Below the pieces are notes generated by a model that had not been told where the DNA came from, did no database searches, and worked only from the letters and a program-made list of their open reading frames with translations. A DNA stretch of 64,000 bases from Eledone cirrhosa (lineage: Eukaryota > Mollusca > Cephalopoda > Octopoda > Eledonidae), in contig OZ024743.1 in NCBI GenBank assembly GCA_964016885.1, positions 186,110,755-186,174,754 of the forward strand, read 5' to 3'. A program made the position numbers and the translations under genes. Positions 40,631 to 49,814 of this stretch are shown piece after piece (within the stretch, counting starts at the first letter, position 1; each line of letters opens with the position of its first letter).

Positions 40631-40890
40631 TGTAGTGTGCAGGAGAGGAGACTGCATTGGTATGGACATGCGTATGAAGGATGACAACTGTATAAAAAGG
40701 TGCAGAGAGCTCAAAGTTGATGAGCGCTATGCAGTAGGAAGACATGGGATGAGGTGATAAAAGCTGACCTTGCAGAATTGCACCTCACCCACATCCCTAG
40801 ATCTACCTCCCTAATCCCCACCCAAGTCCCCATCCCAGATTGTGAATGTGCAGGCGTCACAGCAAAAAGCACTCAGCCCACACAATATAT
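40631..40890 (+). mobile_element. RTE-type LINE copy ends (C-terminal codons and UTR start)
   Basis: Continues with the blocks for CSVQERRLHWYGH and the TWDEVIKADLAELHLT end of the protein. A short UTR portion includes CAGGCGTCACAGCAAAAAGCA, the cognate of GTAGGCGCCACGAAAAAGCA at 52711 onward. The (GAT)n tail is not reached. Confidence 0.7.
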
Positions 40891-41399
40891 ATGCAAACAA
40901 CAGTTTAATTTAAAAATTAGGCTGCATGGATTCAATGATAATATTAAAAACATGTGGGAGAAATATAGGAAACAGAAAACTCAGAAGAGACAACAAGTAC
41001 ATGGACAATTCCCATTAATCGGCTATCTTCTGGGGATCATTATAGTTTTGGAAACTATAATGATCCCCAGAAGACAGCCATCCTTGGAGATTTCTTTTGT
41101 GTGGTTTTATTCTCTTTTCCAGTTTTTTCGTTTGTTTTTGACTGATCTGACACACTATTCACTCGCCAACAACTCCTTTTTCCGAAAACGGAGGCAGGGA
41201 ATGAAGGGGACCCTTGGAGTTACAGAGAAGCACTTCTCAGCCATTTAAATTTATAGAAAAGCACCCTAGGACTTTCCCAACCTCAGAGATTTCTTCAGTG
41301 AGAATAACAGGCAGAAAGGGAGGGGACCCTTGGTGTCACAGATAAACACCTTTCGGCTGTTTAAATTTATAGAAAAGCAATCCCTTGATACTGAAGTAT
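40891..41399. other. Spacer with hairpin and an approximately 55-bp direct duplication
   Basis: Besides the hairpin listed separately, two diverged direct copies of one segment lie 116 bp apart, at 41206-41262 and 41322-41380. They share GGGGACCCTTGG, ACAGA and TTTAAATTTATAGAAAAGCA. No coding similarity is seen before the Helitron relic. Confidence 0.6.
41021..41079 (+). repeat. Near-perfect hairpin, 28-bp stem and 3-nt loop
   Basis: Arms 41027-41048 and 41052-41073 are perfect reverse complements (22 bp) around the loop TGG. Five or six further pairs with one mismatch extend the stem to 41021 and 41079. Such a fold could form a short cruciform or a stem-loop RNA. No transposon ends are recognised beside it. 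Confidence 0.9.
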
Positions 41400-42072
41400 A
41401 TTTTGAATTTTCATCATTTTCTGCTGTTGTGGAAAGCGTTGTAAACTTAATTAGTCAAGTGTTCTCCAATTTCGAAATACACTATTCCAATGAGGAGTGG
41501 CTGTATGAAAGAGCAATCCTTGCTCCCCAAAACATCACAGTGAATGCCATCAACAAAAATCTCTCACAAGTGATCTCTGGAGCTAGCCAGACCTATAAAT
41601 CTATCAATAAAGTTATCGAGGTCTCAACAGCCTGGAACAATCTGGTATGCTGTCACACAATCTTAAATTGAAGAAGTGCACAGTCATCATGCTTCTCAGA
41701 AACCTGGATCAGCCATGATTGTGCAATGGGAGGCGTATGGTTGTAACTGAGCTACAGCCTCACATTATCAAAGCCAAGATCTTCACTGGATGTGGTAAGA
41801 GAGAAATCACATTTATACCTAGAATGCCACTAATACCAACAGATGTCCCTTTTCATTTGAAACTATTGCAATTTCGCAGTGAGAGCCAGTTACACAATGA
41901 CTATTAACATCTCCCATGGTTATCACTCGTTGTCACTCGCCATCTAGAAGAAGACTGTTTATCACATGGTCAATTGTATATAGGTTGTTCTAGAGTAGGA
42001 AGCTCCCACAAATTCTTCATATATGTTCCAAAGAAAAAAGTTAAAAACATTGTATATACTGAAGTTCTGTAA
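41400..42072 (+). pseudogene. Helitron Pif1-like helicase C-terminal relic
   Basis: Across three frames the plus strand carries the tail of a Helitron Rep/helicase protein. Blocks are HYSNEEWLYERAILAPQN, VNAINKNL, then KKCTVIMLLRNLDQP, LCNGRRMVVTEL, FIPRMPLIPTDVPF, AMTIN-like decayed sequence and finally HGQLYIGCSRVGSS and KNIVYTEVL, ending with TAA at 42070-42072. In family members these are the last SF1 helicase motifs. A stop near 41671, a TGA before LCNGR and frameshifts show it is dead. The N-terminal Rep domain and the 3' Helitron hairpin are not visible, so this is a fragment. Confidence 0.85.
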
Positions 42073-42664
42073 ATGTTTTATAATTTTTGTAGAATATATT
42101 TTCCTATTATTTTCTTTATTACTTTCTTTATTTAGATGCCTGATATGAATTTTAAAAATTATTATGCAATATTTGAACATCTTTTATTTCAAGGAAAATG
42201 GGTATTATGATAGGTACCTTACAAATAGATTTGAGCACAGTACAGATTGGGGTGAAGGCCTGTAGTGAAGTCTCTACACACTTTCCCACGATGATTTTTC
42301 TTAGTCTGTCACATATAACCACCTTAATACTGACCTATGACCTCAGAGCCCCATAACTTAGTCCTTCAACCAGAGAATGTTATCTAACGGCACCAGTTGA
42401 ACGCAGGGAGAACTTTCCCTTTGGAAGATCAGTCTGCTTTTCAACTCTTTAGAACACAGTCTGCTTTCAGACTTAGCAACAGAGATGTTTCGTCCAGCTT
42501 GCAATATAACGACAAATACACCAGCATCCTCTCACCAGCCAGCCTTGCTGGGGTCGACACTAGCTGAGAAAATTTTACCAACACAGGTGAAGTGAGTTAA
42601 ATATTATTGCATTTGCACACATGACACAATACAACTATTCTACATATGTTATTTATATATATAT
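42073..42664. other. Spacer, no feature recognised
   Basis: About 590 bp of mixed composition without coding similarity. A short (TA)n begins at about 42655. Confidence 0.4.
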
Positions 42665-42815
42665 ACGCCATGCTTTCCAGCATAGTTACGTCCCTTTACG
42701 ATCTGAGTTCAAATCCCGCCGAGGTTGACTTTGCCTTTCATCCTTACGGGGTCGATAAAATAAAGTACCAGTAATGCACTGGGTAATTGCTGGCCTTGTG
42801 CCTAAAGTATAGACA
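42665..42815 (+). mobile_element. tRNA-derived SINE, 5'-truncated
   Basis: Begins within the tRNA-like head at GCCATGCTTTCCAGCAT and contains the B-box region GAGTTCAAATCCCGCC. The cephalopod-type body follows (TTTGCCTTTCATCCTTACGG, GGTCGATAAAATAAAGTACC) and ends at TGGCCTTGTGCC. It is an inverted partner of the copy at 43285-43477, and the two share the unusual word CCAGCATAGTTACGTCCCT. Confidence 0.85.
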
Positions 42816-42816
42816 G

Positions 42817-42846
<30 letters not shown>

Positions 42847-42853
<7 letters not shown>

Positions 42854-43162
42854 GGGAGGGTCATGGTGCCAATAAAACACATGCACCTGTTGGTTTTTCA
42901 CTTCAATTTATTACAAACTACCAGTCAGTTAGTTTAATAACTGGATAGTTGTTTATTTGTTGTTTATCAAAACTCTTTTGTCACATATTCTGTGACCTCC
43001 TCAGTGACTAATTTGTTATTTTGTTTCTCTCCTTTGTTCTGTCGTACACCATCTTGTTTTTGTGACCTGTGAGCTGTGCATTAACTGAATGGGAGTTTAT
43101 GATAAATTGAAATAAAAATCAACATGTGCATGTGTTTTTATTGGCAGCATGACCCAAAGTAT
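42847..43162. mobile_element. Foldback/MITE-like element with terminal inverted repeats of about 62 bp
   Basis: The left end (42847-42912) and right end (43098-43162) are imperfect inverted repeats. They share the blocks TTTGGG..GGTCATG, GCCAATAAAA, CACATGCAC and TTTCAATTTA. The central 185 bp has no coding potential. A third partial terminus (ATACTTGGGGAGGATCATAG) lies at 43241-43262. The pair of inverted SINEs flanks the whole unit. The superfamily cannot be assigned because no transposase or clear target duplication is seen. Confidence 0.75.
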
Positions 43163-43284
43163 AACAATATCTGTTTCAACACATGTTTTCAAATAAGAAA
43201 TCTTGCGAAACAAATACAAAACCGACGTATATATATATATTGTTATACTTGGGGAGGATCATAGTGTTATAATATTGCCAGAAA

Positions 43285-43477
43285 TAATTGTTTCTACTTT
43301 TGGCACAAGGCCAGCAATTACCCAGTACATTACTGGTACTTTATTTTAACGACCCCGTAAGGATGAAAGGCAAAGTGAACCTTGGCGAGATTTGAACTCA
43401 GACCGTAGAGGGACGTAACTATGCTGGAAAGCATGGCGTCCGACTCTCTACCGATACTGCCAGTCCACAGAACACAC
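43285..43477 (-). mobile_element. tRNA-derived SINE with intact head
   Basis: On the minus strand, an A-box-like TATCGGTAGAGAGTCGGAC is followed by the B-box region GAGTTCAAATCTCGCC. The body then reads TTTGCCTTTCATCCTTACGG and AGTACCAGTAATGTACTGGG and ends at TTGTGCCAAAAGTAG. The head resembles tRNA-Lys-derived SINEs known in cephalopods. It is not a functional tRNA gene. Confidence 0.85.
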
Positions 43478-43899
43478 TCACTGTTTGTTTGATTTTGACA
43501 AAAAAACGGTTCAGTACTATACGAACGCGTCAGACAAAGATATGACGGTAATATAGACAACATAGAAATTAAAATAATATCTAAGCATACAAATGACTCA
43601 ACGTCCACCGATGCTGCCAATCCATTGCTCTTTTTCATGCCTACATGAAAATACCTTTCAACTCCACCTTCACTATTTTGAAGGGAGAGAACTCAGTCAC
43701 AACAGTCCCAACTAAATACCACAGTGTTTAGTCGTAATTGAGTTTTTTCCCTTTAAATCACTTTAATTGCACACGTTATCGATATAAATAAACGAACATT
43801 CTCGATGGTGGAATTCCAGCTGCTGTTATCAGCAGGCTAATGACTGAAATGAGAGAAAGAATAAAATAAAAAGCCATTTTTTTTTGTTACTAATTTCTG
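43478..43899. other. Spacer, no clear feature
   Basis: Contains a second short SINE-head-like word near 43606 (GATGCTGCCAATCCATTGC) and a moderately CpG-bearing stretch at 43760-43850. Neither can be assigned. Confidence 0.4.
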
Positions 43900-44345
43900 A
43901 TCACAAATCTTGTGGGTATCTATGGATTTTGGTGATGACCATTACATGCGAAGTTTTTGGTAACTGAAAGAAGTTGGATGCCGTTGCTGTTATTTTCTCA
44001 GCGCCATGTCTACGTAACACTTGTTCCTATGTTTTTCTTTTATTCCTCTTTAGTCTTGCCTTAAAGCCATCCATAAGGATGATCTTATCTACTTTTCCTA
44101 TTTTAATCAATGCCTGATCTAATATCTGATAGAAGCAGTGTTTGTCCTGACTATCAGATGGCAGAGTTGGTGCATAAGTACTCAGTAATGTGACAGACAC
44201 TCATCAATGCTAACCAATGTATCAGCCAGTTTAGATAGCTGACTGTTTCTCATAGCAAAGTTGACACCATGCTGGTGATGTCTACATTGGGGGCTACCCT
44301 ACCAAGAAGAAGGTTTAACTCTTGCCAAACTTATGAAGAGAGACT
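43900..44345 (-). mobile_element. LINE endonuclease fragment of a third, distinct family
   Basis: The minus strand encodes HGVNFAMRNSQLSKLADTLV, then VTLLSTYAPTLPSDSQDK, FYQILDQALIKIGKVDKIIL and MDGFKARL. The order matches the APE-like endonuclease of non-LTR elements: (V/I)ISVYAPT, then the catalytic LGDFNARVG, here decayed to MDGFKARLK. A decayed HGAEKITATAS block follows. The motif wording differs from the RTE copies in this window (SAYAPQ, AGDFNGHV), so it is another family. Multiple stops are present. Confidence 0.75.
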
Positions 44346-44374
44346 CTTGAAGTAGCCTGTTCTCCTGAGTACTG

Positions 44375-44381
44375 TATTGTC

Positions 44382-44416
<35 letters not shown>

Positions 44417-44420
44417 CATC
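44375..44420. repeat. AT microsatellite
   Basis: (TA)n with one GTA interruption. Confidence 0.9.
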
Positions 44421-45065
44421 ATCAAAAGTATATATTGAGTTAAAAACTCACAATAGTCCCCTGTAATTAATATAGCTCCAGGAAAGAGTTTTCCGAGCCC
44501 TATAATATAATAAAGAGAGAAAAACACAGATATACACATATATGCGTTCAAATCATAAGGAACGTATACCGCCAGGGTGAAGAAATTACTAACTATGGAT
44601 AATACGATTTGCTAAACTCAATTAAAAGGATAAATTAAAAATACAAACTGGATTATGATAACTATCAACACCCAGACAGCTTTTGGTAGAACTGTTTCGT
44701 TAATGGTTTCTAGGAAATTTACGAATTAGCATTGGGCATTACATGCCATTTTCATTCGTAAGTAGCATATAATATTTCGTTAAAAATTTGGTTTATTTAA
44801 CAGAGGACACAAGACTTACTTACTTTTAAGCAGGACCATTTTCGGACCATTGAGGAAATGAGGAGGACCTTGAAATTTTTGTCGTCGCTCTTTTGACGCT
44901 TCGTGCTTTCATTACGTGCAAATCCGGACCCTGTGTACGTTGACGTAAAACTCACGTCTGTGATACTTCTACTAAGACCCCTTTTGTTGCACCTACATAG
45001 CAGTATGAATGCCCTGCGCAAGTACGCCGAACAGCGGTTGTGCTAATTCCACGTATACACCAAAT
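44421..45065. other. Unassigned sequence, possible minus-strand exon at 44830-45021
   Basis: Holds a minus-strand open frame of 74 codons with no recognised domain. The sequence around it is richer in CpG than its surroundings. It runs into a GTAAGT-like donor on the minus strand near 44822. This could be the first exon of a gene or part of an unrecognised repeat. I cannot support a function. Confidence 0.25.
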
Positions 45066-45150
45066 ACACATATATATATATGTGTGTGTGTACATATAAT
45101 TATATATACATATATAAATATACACACATATATACATATATAACACACAC
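45066..45150. repeat. Compound TA/TG/CA microsatellite
   Basis: Alternating (TA)n and (TG)n/(CA)n runs. Short open frames rich in Tyr, Ile and Val here are repeat artefacts. Confidence 0.9.
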
Positions 45151-45534
45151 ATCCACCCGTAAATACACATATGTTCAGCAAACGTACGTATACCAAAACC
45201 CTATGTACACATATACACTAATAACCTCTGTCATTTTTGTTCAACAAATTTATTTACATTATTCTTAACTCCGAAGCTGAGAATCATTCGGTTTCCTAAA
45301 TAGATTATTAGTCCAATGACTCCATTTATACCATACACGTGGTTTTGTCTTTGCGTGTAATTGTTCTCATCTCTCCACATAACGACGTATTATCTTCGCT
45401 TTTTTCTGTTCATTGCCAGGGAACGTCTTCACGAACCAAACTATAGTCTTCCTGTTTTCCTTCAGTTGCAACGTTTTTCGAAATATTTACTTCTGCGTCC
45501 ACAGATTCATTTTCTTTTAGTTTCAGAAGATCCC
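45151..45534. other. Spacer, no clear feature
   Basis: No recognised coding similarity. The segment near 45430-45480 has a GAAAAACGTTGCAACTGAAGG word on the minus strand, typical of dispersed repeat ends, but I cannot assign it. Confidence 0.35.
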
Positions 45535-45690
45535 GTTAAGGGTGAAAGCAGCGATTCTTTGCTTAAACTTTAATCTGTTATTTTAATAAATATTTGCTCT
45601 ATGGTTTTTATATATTTGATATATATATTATCCTTATTGAGCCCTCTTCGGATTTTAGTCTTCACATTTATTATTATTACTATATATATA
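45535..45690 (+). repeat. Dispersed repeat, copy 1
   Basis: Matches 52930-53085 in opposite orientation over about 155 bp. Shared words are AGGGTGAAAGCA, TTTGCTTAAACTTTAATCTG, TTTAATAAATATTTGCTCTA and GAGCCCTCTT. No coding content. Confidence 0.85.
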
Positions 45691-45790
45691 TATATATATA
45701 TAGTATATATATATATACTATATATGTATATAGTATATATATACATGTGTGTGTATATGTGTATATGCATGGGTGCATGTGTATGTATAT
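45683..45790. repeat. TA/TG compound microsatellite
   Basis: Runs of TATA with AGTATA and GTGTGTAT interruptions. Confidence 0.9.
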
Positions 45791-46155
45791 GCGCAGGGAC
45801 ATAGAAATAGTCGTGCTGGACACCCGATCGCGCGGTTAAACCACTGGGAGTGAAGGACACCTACCCTTCTCAGGGCATTCTTCTAGGAGAAAGCAACTAA
45901 AGAAACTGGGATAACTCCGATATAAAACCTGCAGCTCAGTAGTTACCGATAATGTTGATCTTTTCTTCTTTTCGGGTTATAGCTACTGTCGCTCAGAGAG
46001 TGGGATTGGCTCAGTGCACAGTCTTTCGTCACTTTAAAAAATATCTTCACGCACAGGCATTGCACGATAGAATTAATTAATTATTATTAATAATGGTATA
46101 TCGTGCAATGGCCATACTCGATAACGAGGGAGCAGCCATCATATATATATATATA
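45791..46155. other. Spacer with a 13-bp inverted repeat
   Basis: GCATTGCACGATA at 46057-46069 pairs with its reverse complement at 46099-46111 across a 29-bp AT spacer. Otherwise no feature is recognised. Confidence 0.6.
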
Positions 46156-46450
46156 TCATCATCATCATCATCACCATTTTACGTCCGTTCTTTCACGCTA
46201 GCATGAGTTAGACGGGTTGTCCTGTAGTGGGCAGTGTCCAGTTGGCTGACCTTGTCTTGCTCATACTGGAACTGATTCTGGCTTGATTTCTACAGCTGGA
46301 TGCCCTTCCTAACATCAACCTCATTTACAGTGAGTGCTGGGAGCTTTTTTTCCGTGGTGTCTACACGTCCACTTTACAGTGTGGGCTGGGCGCTTTTTTA
46401 CAGCAGCACCTCCATGACCACTTTGCAGTGGGAGTGGGTGGGGGCATATT
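46156..46450 (-). mobile_element. RTE-type LINE 3' end only
   Basis: Reverse complement of the LINE 3' UTR at 52625-52915. From the minus-strand viewpoint it runs CCCCCACCCACTCCCACTGC, the AAAAAGC..CCCAGC repeats, AAGGGCATCCAGCTGTAG and AACGGACGTAAAATGG, then (TGATGA)n. It is severely 5'-truncated, with no coding part. Confidence 0.85.
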
Positions 46451-46489
46451 AATATATGTATATAATATATATGATATATATGGCACCTT

Positions 46490-46945
46490 AATTTGAGTGG
46501 TTTTGGGCTGCCATTTCTAGCGGCTCATCCCACCCAAGCCACTGGTTTACTGTCTCATACACACATTTCCTTCTCTCTCCCACGTGTTGCAAGAGTCGTT
46601 TGGAATGTATTCACTTACCACACGCTGATGAACCTGGGTGAGTTCAATCCAGAGACTAATTTTCTGGCGAAACAATCTCTCCGAGTTTGTACATGTGTGA
46701 TATATAGTTATAATGGTGGGTTTCATCATTCTGATTTATATTTTTTATTATAATGTATCTGTCTCACATTTCTTAGTTTATAGGTTCCATATGCTAGTAG
46801 TATTCCCTGTAACTTGATAAACACACACTCTCTCTAGTGTGTTTTCTTCTCTATATTATATTTGAAGAGCCCAGGATTCTTTTTCCTTTGAGTTCATGAA
46901 TTACAGGGACTAACGCGAGTTTCTGATTCCATTACTGCATTTTGA
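46490..46945 (+). other. Unassigned repeat-like segment with a CTGATGA..GAAAC motif
   Basis: CTGATGA (46625-46631) and GAAAC (46669-46673) bracket a segment in which CCTGG can pair with a downstream CCAG. A short inverted pair ACACACTCTC..TAGTGTGT lies near 46825. No coding similarity is recognised. Confidence 0.4.
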
Positions 46946-46947
46946 TA

Positions 46948-47016
46948 CACACACACACACACATATATATATGGTATATATATATATATGATATATATAA
47001 ATGATATATATATATG

Positions 47017-47048
<32 letters not shown>

Positions 47049-47120
47049 ATATATATAAATATATATATATATATGGTATATATATATATATGATATATAT
47101 ATAAATGATATATATATATG

Positions 47121-47167
<47 letters not shown>

Positions 47168-47235
47168 TAAATATATATATATATATATGATATATATATA
47201 TAATATGATATATATATATATGATATATCTATCTA
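46948..47235. repeat. AT microsatellite with a duplicated internal pattern of about 105 bp
   Basis: (CA)n leads into (TA)n with GATATA, GGTATA and AAATGATA interruptions. The interruption pattern of about 46968-47070 recurs at about 47073-47180, so the microsatellite itself has been duplicated in tandem. Confidence 0.8.
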
Positions 47236-47505
47236 GGGCAGGTAAAATTCCCGAGATCCATGGAAGAGTTCTCTCCAGCGATCTCTGTCCCTCATTATCG
47301 CTGCCATGTCCTGTGTCTCCAACAGACTAGTGTCTGTCCTTAGGGCATCAACAAGCGTTAACCTTGGTCTTCCTCTTCCAGTGTGTCCATGCAGGAGCTC
47401 CCACAGGAGCACTGAGTGCAATGTCAACTCTGGATGTCGGTGAGCATGTCCAACTAACCTCAGTCTCCTCTGTGTCACTTTCGAGCTGACTTTTATAGGA
47501 TTTAT
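47236..47505 (-). mobile_element. LINE C-terminal fragment of another family
   Basis: The minus strand encodes TQRRLRLVGHAHRHPELTLH, then VLLWELLHGHTGRGRPRLTL, then DRDRWRELFHGSREF. This is the LRFAGH..GRGRP..DR..WR pattern of LINE protein C termini. It differs from the [10 protein letters not shown] wording of the RTE copies here. The frame is open, but the element is truncated on both sides by AT microsatellites. Confidence 0.75.
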
Positions 47506-47636
47506 ATATATATATAGGATATATATATTATATATATGTATATGATATATATGTATATATATATATATATATGTATATATAATATATATATATATCCTAT
47601 ATATATATATCCTATATATATATCCTATATATATCA
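47506..47636. repeat. AT microsatellite with TATCCTATA interruptions
   Basis: Mirrors the TATAGGATA interruptions found at 48325-48415 on the far side of the SINE palindrome. Confidence 0.85.
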
Positions 47637-47966
47637 TTTCATTTTACGTCCGCTTTTTTCCTGCTTGCAAGGGTGGGACGGGAACTGATTCTGGCTTGAT
47701 TTCTACAGCTGGATGCCCTTCCTAACACCAACCTCATTTACAGTGAGTGCTGGGTGCTTTTTTGCCGTGGCACCTCCACGACCACTTTGCAGTGGAATGA
47801 TAGGGACCCCAGTCCCTATCATCTCATTTCTACAGCTGAGTAAACTGGAGCAATGTGAAATAAAGTGTCTTGCTCAAGGAAACAACACATCACCCGGTCT
47901 GAGAATTGAACTCACAACCTTTCGATTTCAAGGCCAATGCTCTAACCACTAAGCCATGTGCCTCCA
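47637..47966 (-). mobile_element. tRNA-derived SINE, left arm of a palindrome
   Basis: Near-identical to 47978-48322 but inverted; only about ten differences are visible. The head lies at the inner end, so the two SINEs are head to head. Confidence 0.95.
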
Positions 47967-47977
47967 TTTATATATAT

Positions 47978-48322
47978 ATGGAAGCACATGGCTTAGTGGT
48001 TAGAGCATTGGCCTTGCAATCGAAAGGTTGTGAGTTCAATTCTCAGACCGGGTGATGTGTTGTTTCCTTGAGCAAGACACTTTATTTCACATTGCTCCAG
48101 TTTACTCAGCTGTAGAAATGAGATGATAGGGACTGGGGTCCATATCATTCCACTGCAAAGTGGTCGTGGAGATGCCACGGCAAAAAAAGCACCCAGCACT
48201 CACTGTAAACGAGGTTGGTGTTAGGAAGGGCATCCAGCTGTAGAAATCAAGCCAGCACCAGTTCCCGTCCCACCCTTGCAAGCAGAGAAAAAGTGGACGT
48301 AAAATGAAATGATGATGATGAT
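47978..48322 (+). mobile_element. tRNA-derived SINE, right arm of a palindrome, full length
   Basis: The head has a perfect A box, TGGCTTAGTGG, and the B-box region GAGTTCAATTC. A body follows, then the tail AAGGGCATCCAGCTGTAG, CCCACCCTTGCAAGCAG, GTGGACGTAAAATG and (ATG)n. The tail equals the 3' end of the LINE at 59400-62290, consistent with mobilisation by that LINE family. The A and B boxes are well kept, so the copy is young. Confidence 0.95.
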
Positions 48323-48378
48323 GATATATATATATAGGATATATATATCTATATCTATATATATATAGGATATATATA

Positions 48379-48411
<33 letters not shown>

Positions 48412-48415
48412 ATAC
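48323..48415. repeat. (GAT)n then AT microsatellite
   Basis: SINE tail (GAT)n followed by (TA)n with TATAGGATA interruptions, mirroring 47506-47636. Confidence 0.9.
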
Positions 48416-49235
48416 ATCTCTCCTCTTCCGACCACCGCAATTGGATTACCCACACGCGAAATTGACTTCTAACCAAATCTCCAAACATCCGTGGAACTTA
48501 CCAACTTTTCAACCATCTTCTTACACCATCACCTATATAACTCACCCACACACACAGCCCCCCCAAAAATTTTTTTTATCCACACGCCACCCACACCCAC
48601 AACACGCTTAAACCACACACACGTGCTTCCCACCACATATTTACACCCTCAGCCTCCTGATTCCTCTCCCCCCACCCCCCTATCCACACACGCACAGACA
48701 CTCCAACCCACAAAAACACCCCCCACACACACCTTCCTGAACATGCAACCCCGTTCTTCCCCCAACCCTCACTTTCACATACACACACACACACGCACAC
48801 CTAACCACACACACCACCTTCAGCCCTCCCCGCTCGGACACCCCGTCTCCCTCTCCCCACTCCACCCGCCACCACCCCTACTCACCCACACCCTTCCACC
48901 ACCTGTTTACCCCCCTTTTAATTTCAGTTTATTTTGACCATGCCTTTATTTTTAAATTTTCTCATTCCTTGTATCATGATCATGCTTTATTTGTATTTAT
49001 TATATTTTTTGTCTTTATTTGTTAATTTTTCATTCGCACCGTTTCCTTTCGCTATATGTCTCTCCACCACTCCCCTACACACCTTTTGAACTCTGTTCCC
49101 ACACACTTCTCACCTGAAGAAGGGCTTATGCCTGAAACGTCGTCCCCCACCTACCCCCCACTCTCCTGAGCGTGAATTTAATAAACATTTATTGTACTGC
49201 CTCTCTGTTCTGTCCCTGTTCAATTTTTCATTATA
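48416..49235 (+). mobile_element. Probable Penelope-like element 3' region
   Basis: A C- and CA-rich non-coding strand (48530-48910), then T-rich sequence, then CTGAAGA, a 12-base hairpin and GAAACGTCG (49114-49140), then AATAAA near 49181 and an end at about 49235. Composition and order parallel the downstream part of the GIY-YIG element at 54755-55740 (minus). Both have a CA-rich tract followed by a CTGATGA..GAAACG motif near the end. No coding remnant is certain, so the assignment is by analogy. Strong C richness leaves G-rich Gly/Val/Cys artefact frames on the opposite strand. Confidence 0.45.
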
Positions 49236-49277
<42 letters not shown>

Positions 49278-49337
49278 GTGAGGTTTTTTTACAAAATGAA
49301 AAATAACCGAGGTGTCCTACACGAGTGAAAGTATAAA

Positions 49338-49541
49338 GGAAAAAAAGATGAAATCGAAAATGCAACTGGAGTCTTATTTAAAAAAAAATATATATATTTA
49401 TTTAGTTCCTTTACCGGTTTCGCAGTTCTTCTGCTTTTCAAAAGTAGAGTTGAGATGGAAACCGGTAAAGGAACCAAATAAATATATATATTTTTTTAAA
49501 AATAAGACTCCAGTTGCATTTTCGATTTCATCTTTTTTTCT
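49338..49541. repeat. Foldback 1: arms of about 83 bp
   Basis: 49338-49420 and 49458-49541 are near-perfect inverted copies. They share ATGAAATCGAAAATGCAACT, AGACTCCAGTTGC and the palindromic ACCGGT. The 37-bp loop itself contains CTTTTCAAAAG. Copies of this type commonly surround retroelement tails, but no protein is encoded. Confidence 0.93.
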
Positions 49542-49652
49542 ATAGAAAAGCTTCTACAGGACTAGAACTGTTTCATTCATGAGAAATCATCAGGAGGCCC
49601 TGATGATTCCTCACGAATGAAACAGTTCTAGTCCTGTAGAAGCTTTTCTATA
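49541..49652. repeat. Foldback 2: arms of about 54 bp, adjoining foldback 1
   Basis: 49541-49594 and 49598-49652 are inverted copies that share TATAGAAAAGCTTCTACAGG and ACTAGAACTGTTTCATTC. Each arm carries the CTGATGA..GAAAC motif, on the plus strand at 49600-49623. The centre is an AGG-type loop of a few bases, so it would extrude as a long hairpin. Confidence 0.93.
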
Positions 49653-49749
49653 TCAAAACATTTATACTCTGCTATGTATTGAGTACCTTACTTACTGTGG
49701 TTACCCCTGATTGAACCCGGAATAACTTATATATATATATATATAGAGG

Positions 49750-49780
<31 letters not shown>

Positions 49781-49814
49781 TATATATGCTACGAATTATA
49801 TATGCTGCAAATTT
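49653..49814. repeat. AT microsatellite spacer
   Basis: Short unique stretch, then (TA)n from about 49726 to 49795, leading directly into the LINE. Confidence 0.8.

Noticed and set aside
40165..40714. Minus-strand frames of 150 and 181 codons
   Set aside because: They are antisense translations of the 60-bp minisatellite within a LINE, periodic at 20 residues.
30109..48030. tRNA genes at A/B-box-containing segments
   Set aside because: The boxes belong to SINE heads. Acceptor and anticodon stems are not preserved, and SINE bodies with LINE-like tails follow.
48491..48937. A 148-codon Pro/Thr/His-rich frame
   Set aside because: Low-complexity C- and CA-rich sequence without a domain, in a position that matches the non-coding 3' region of the Penelope-like element.
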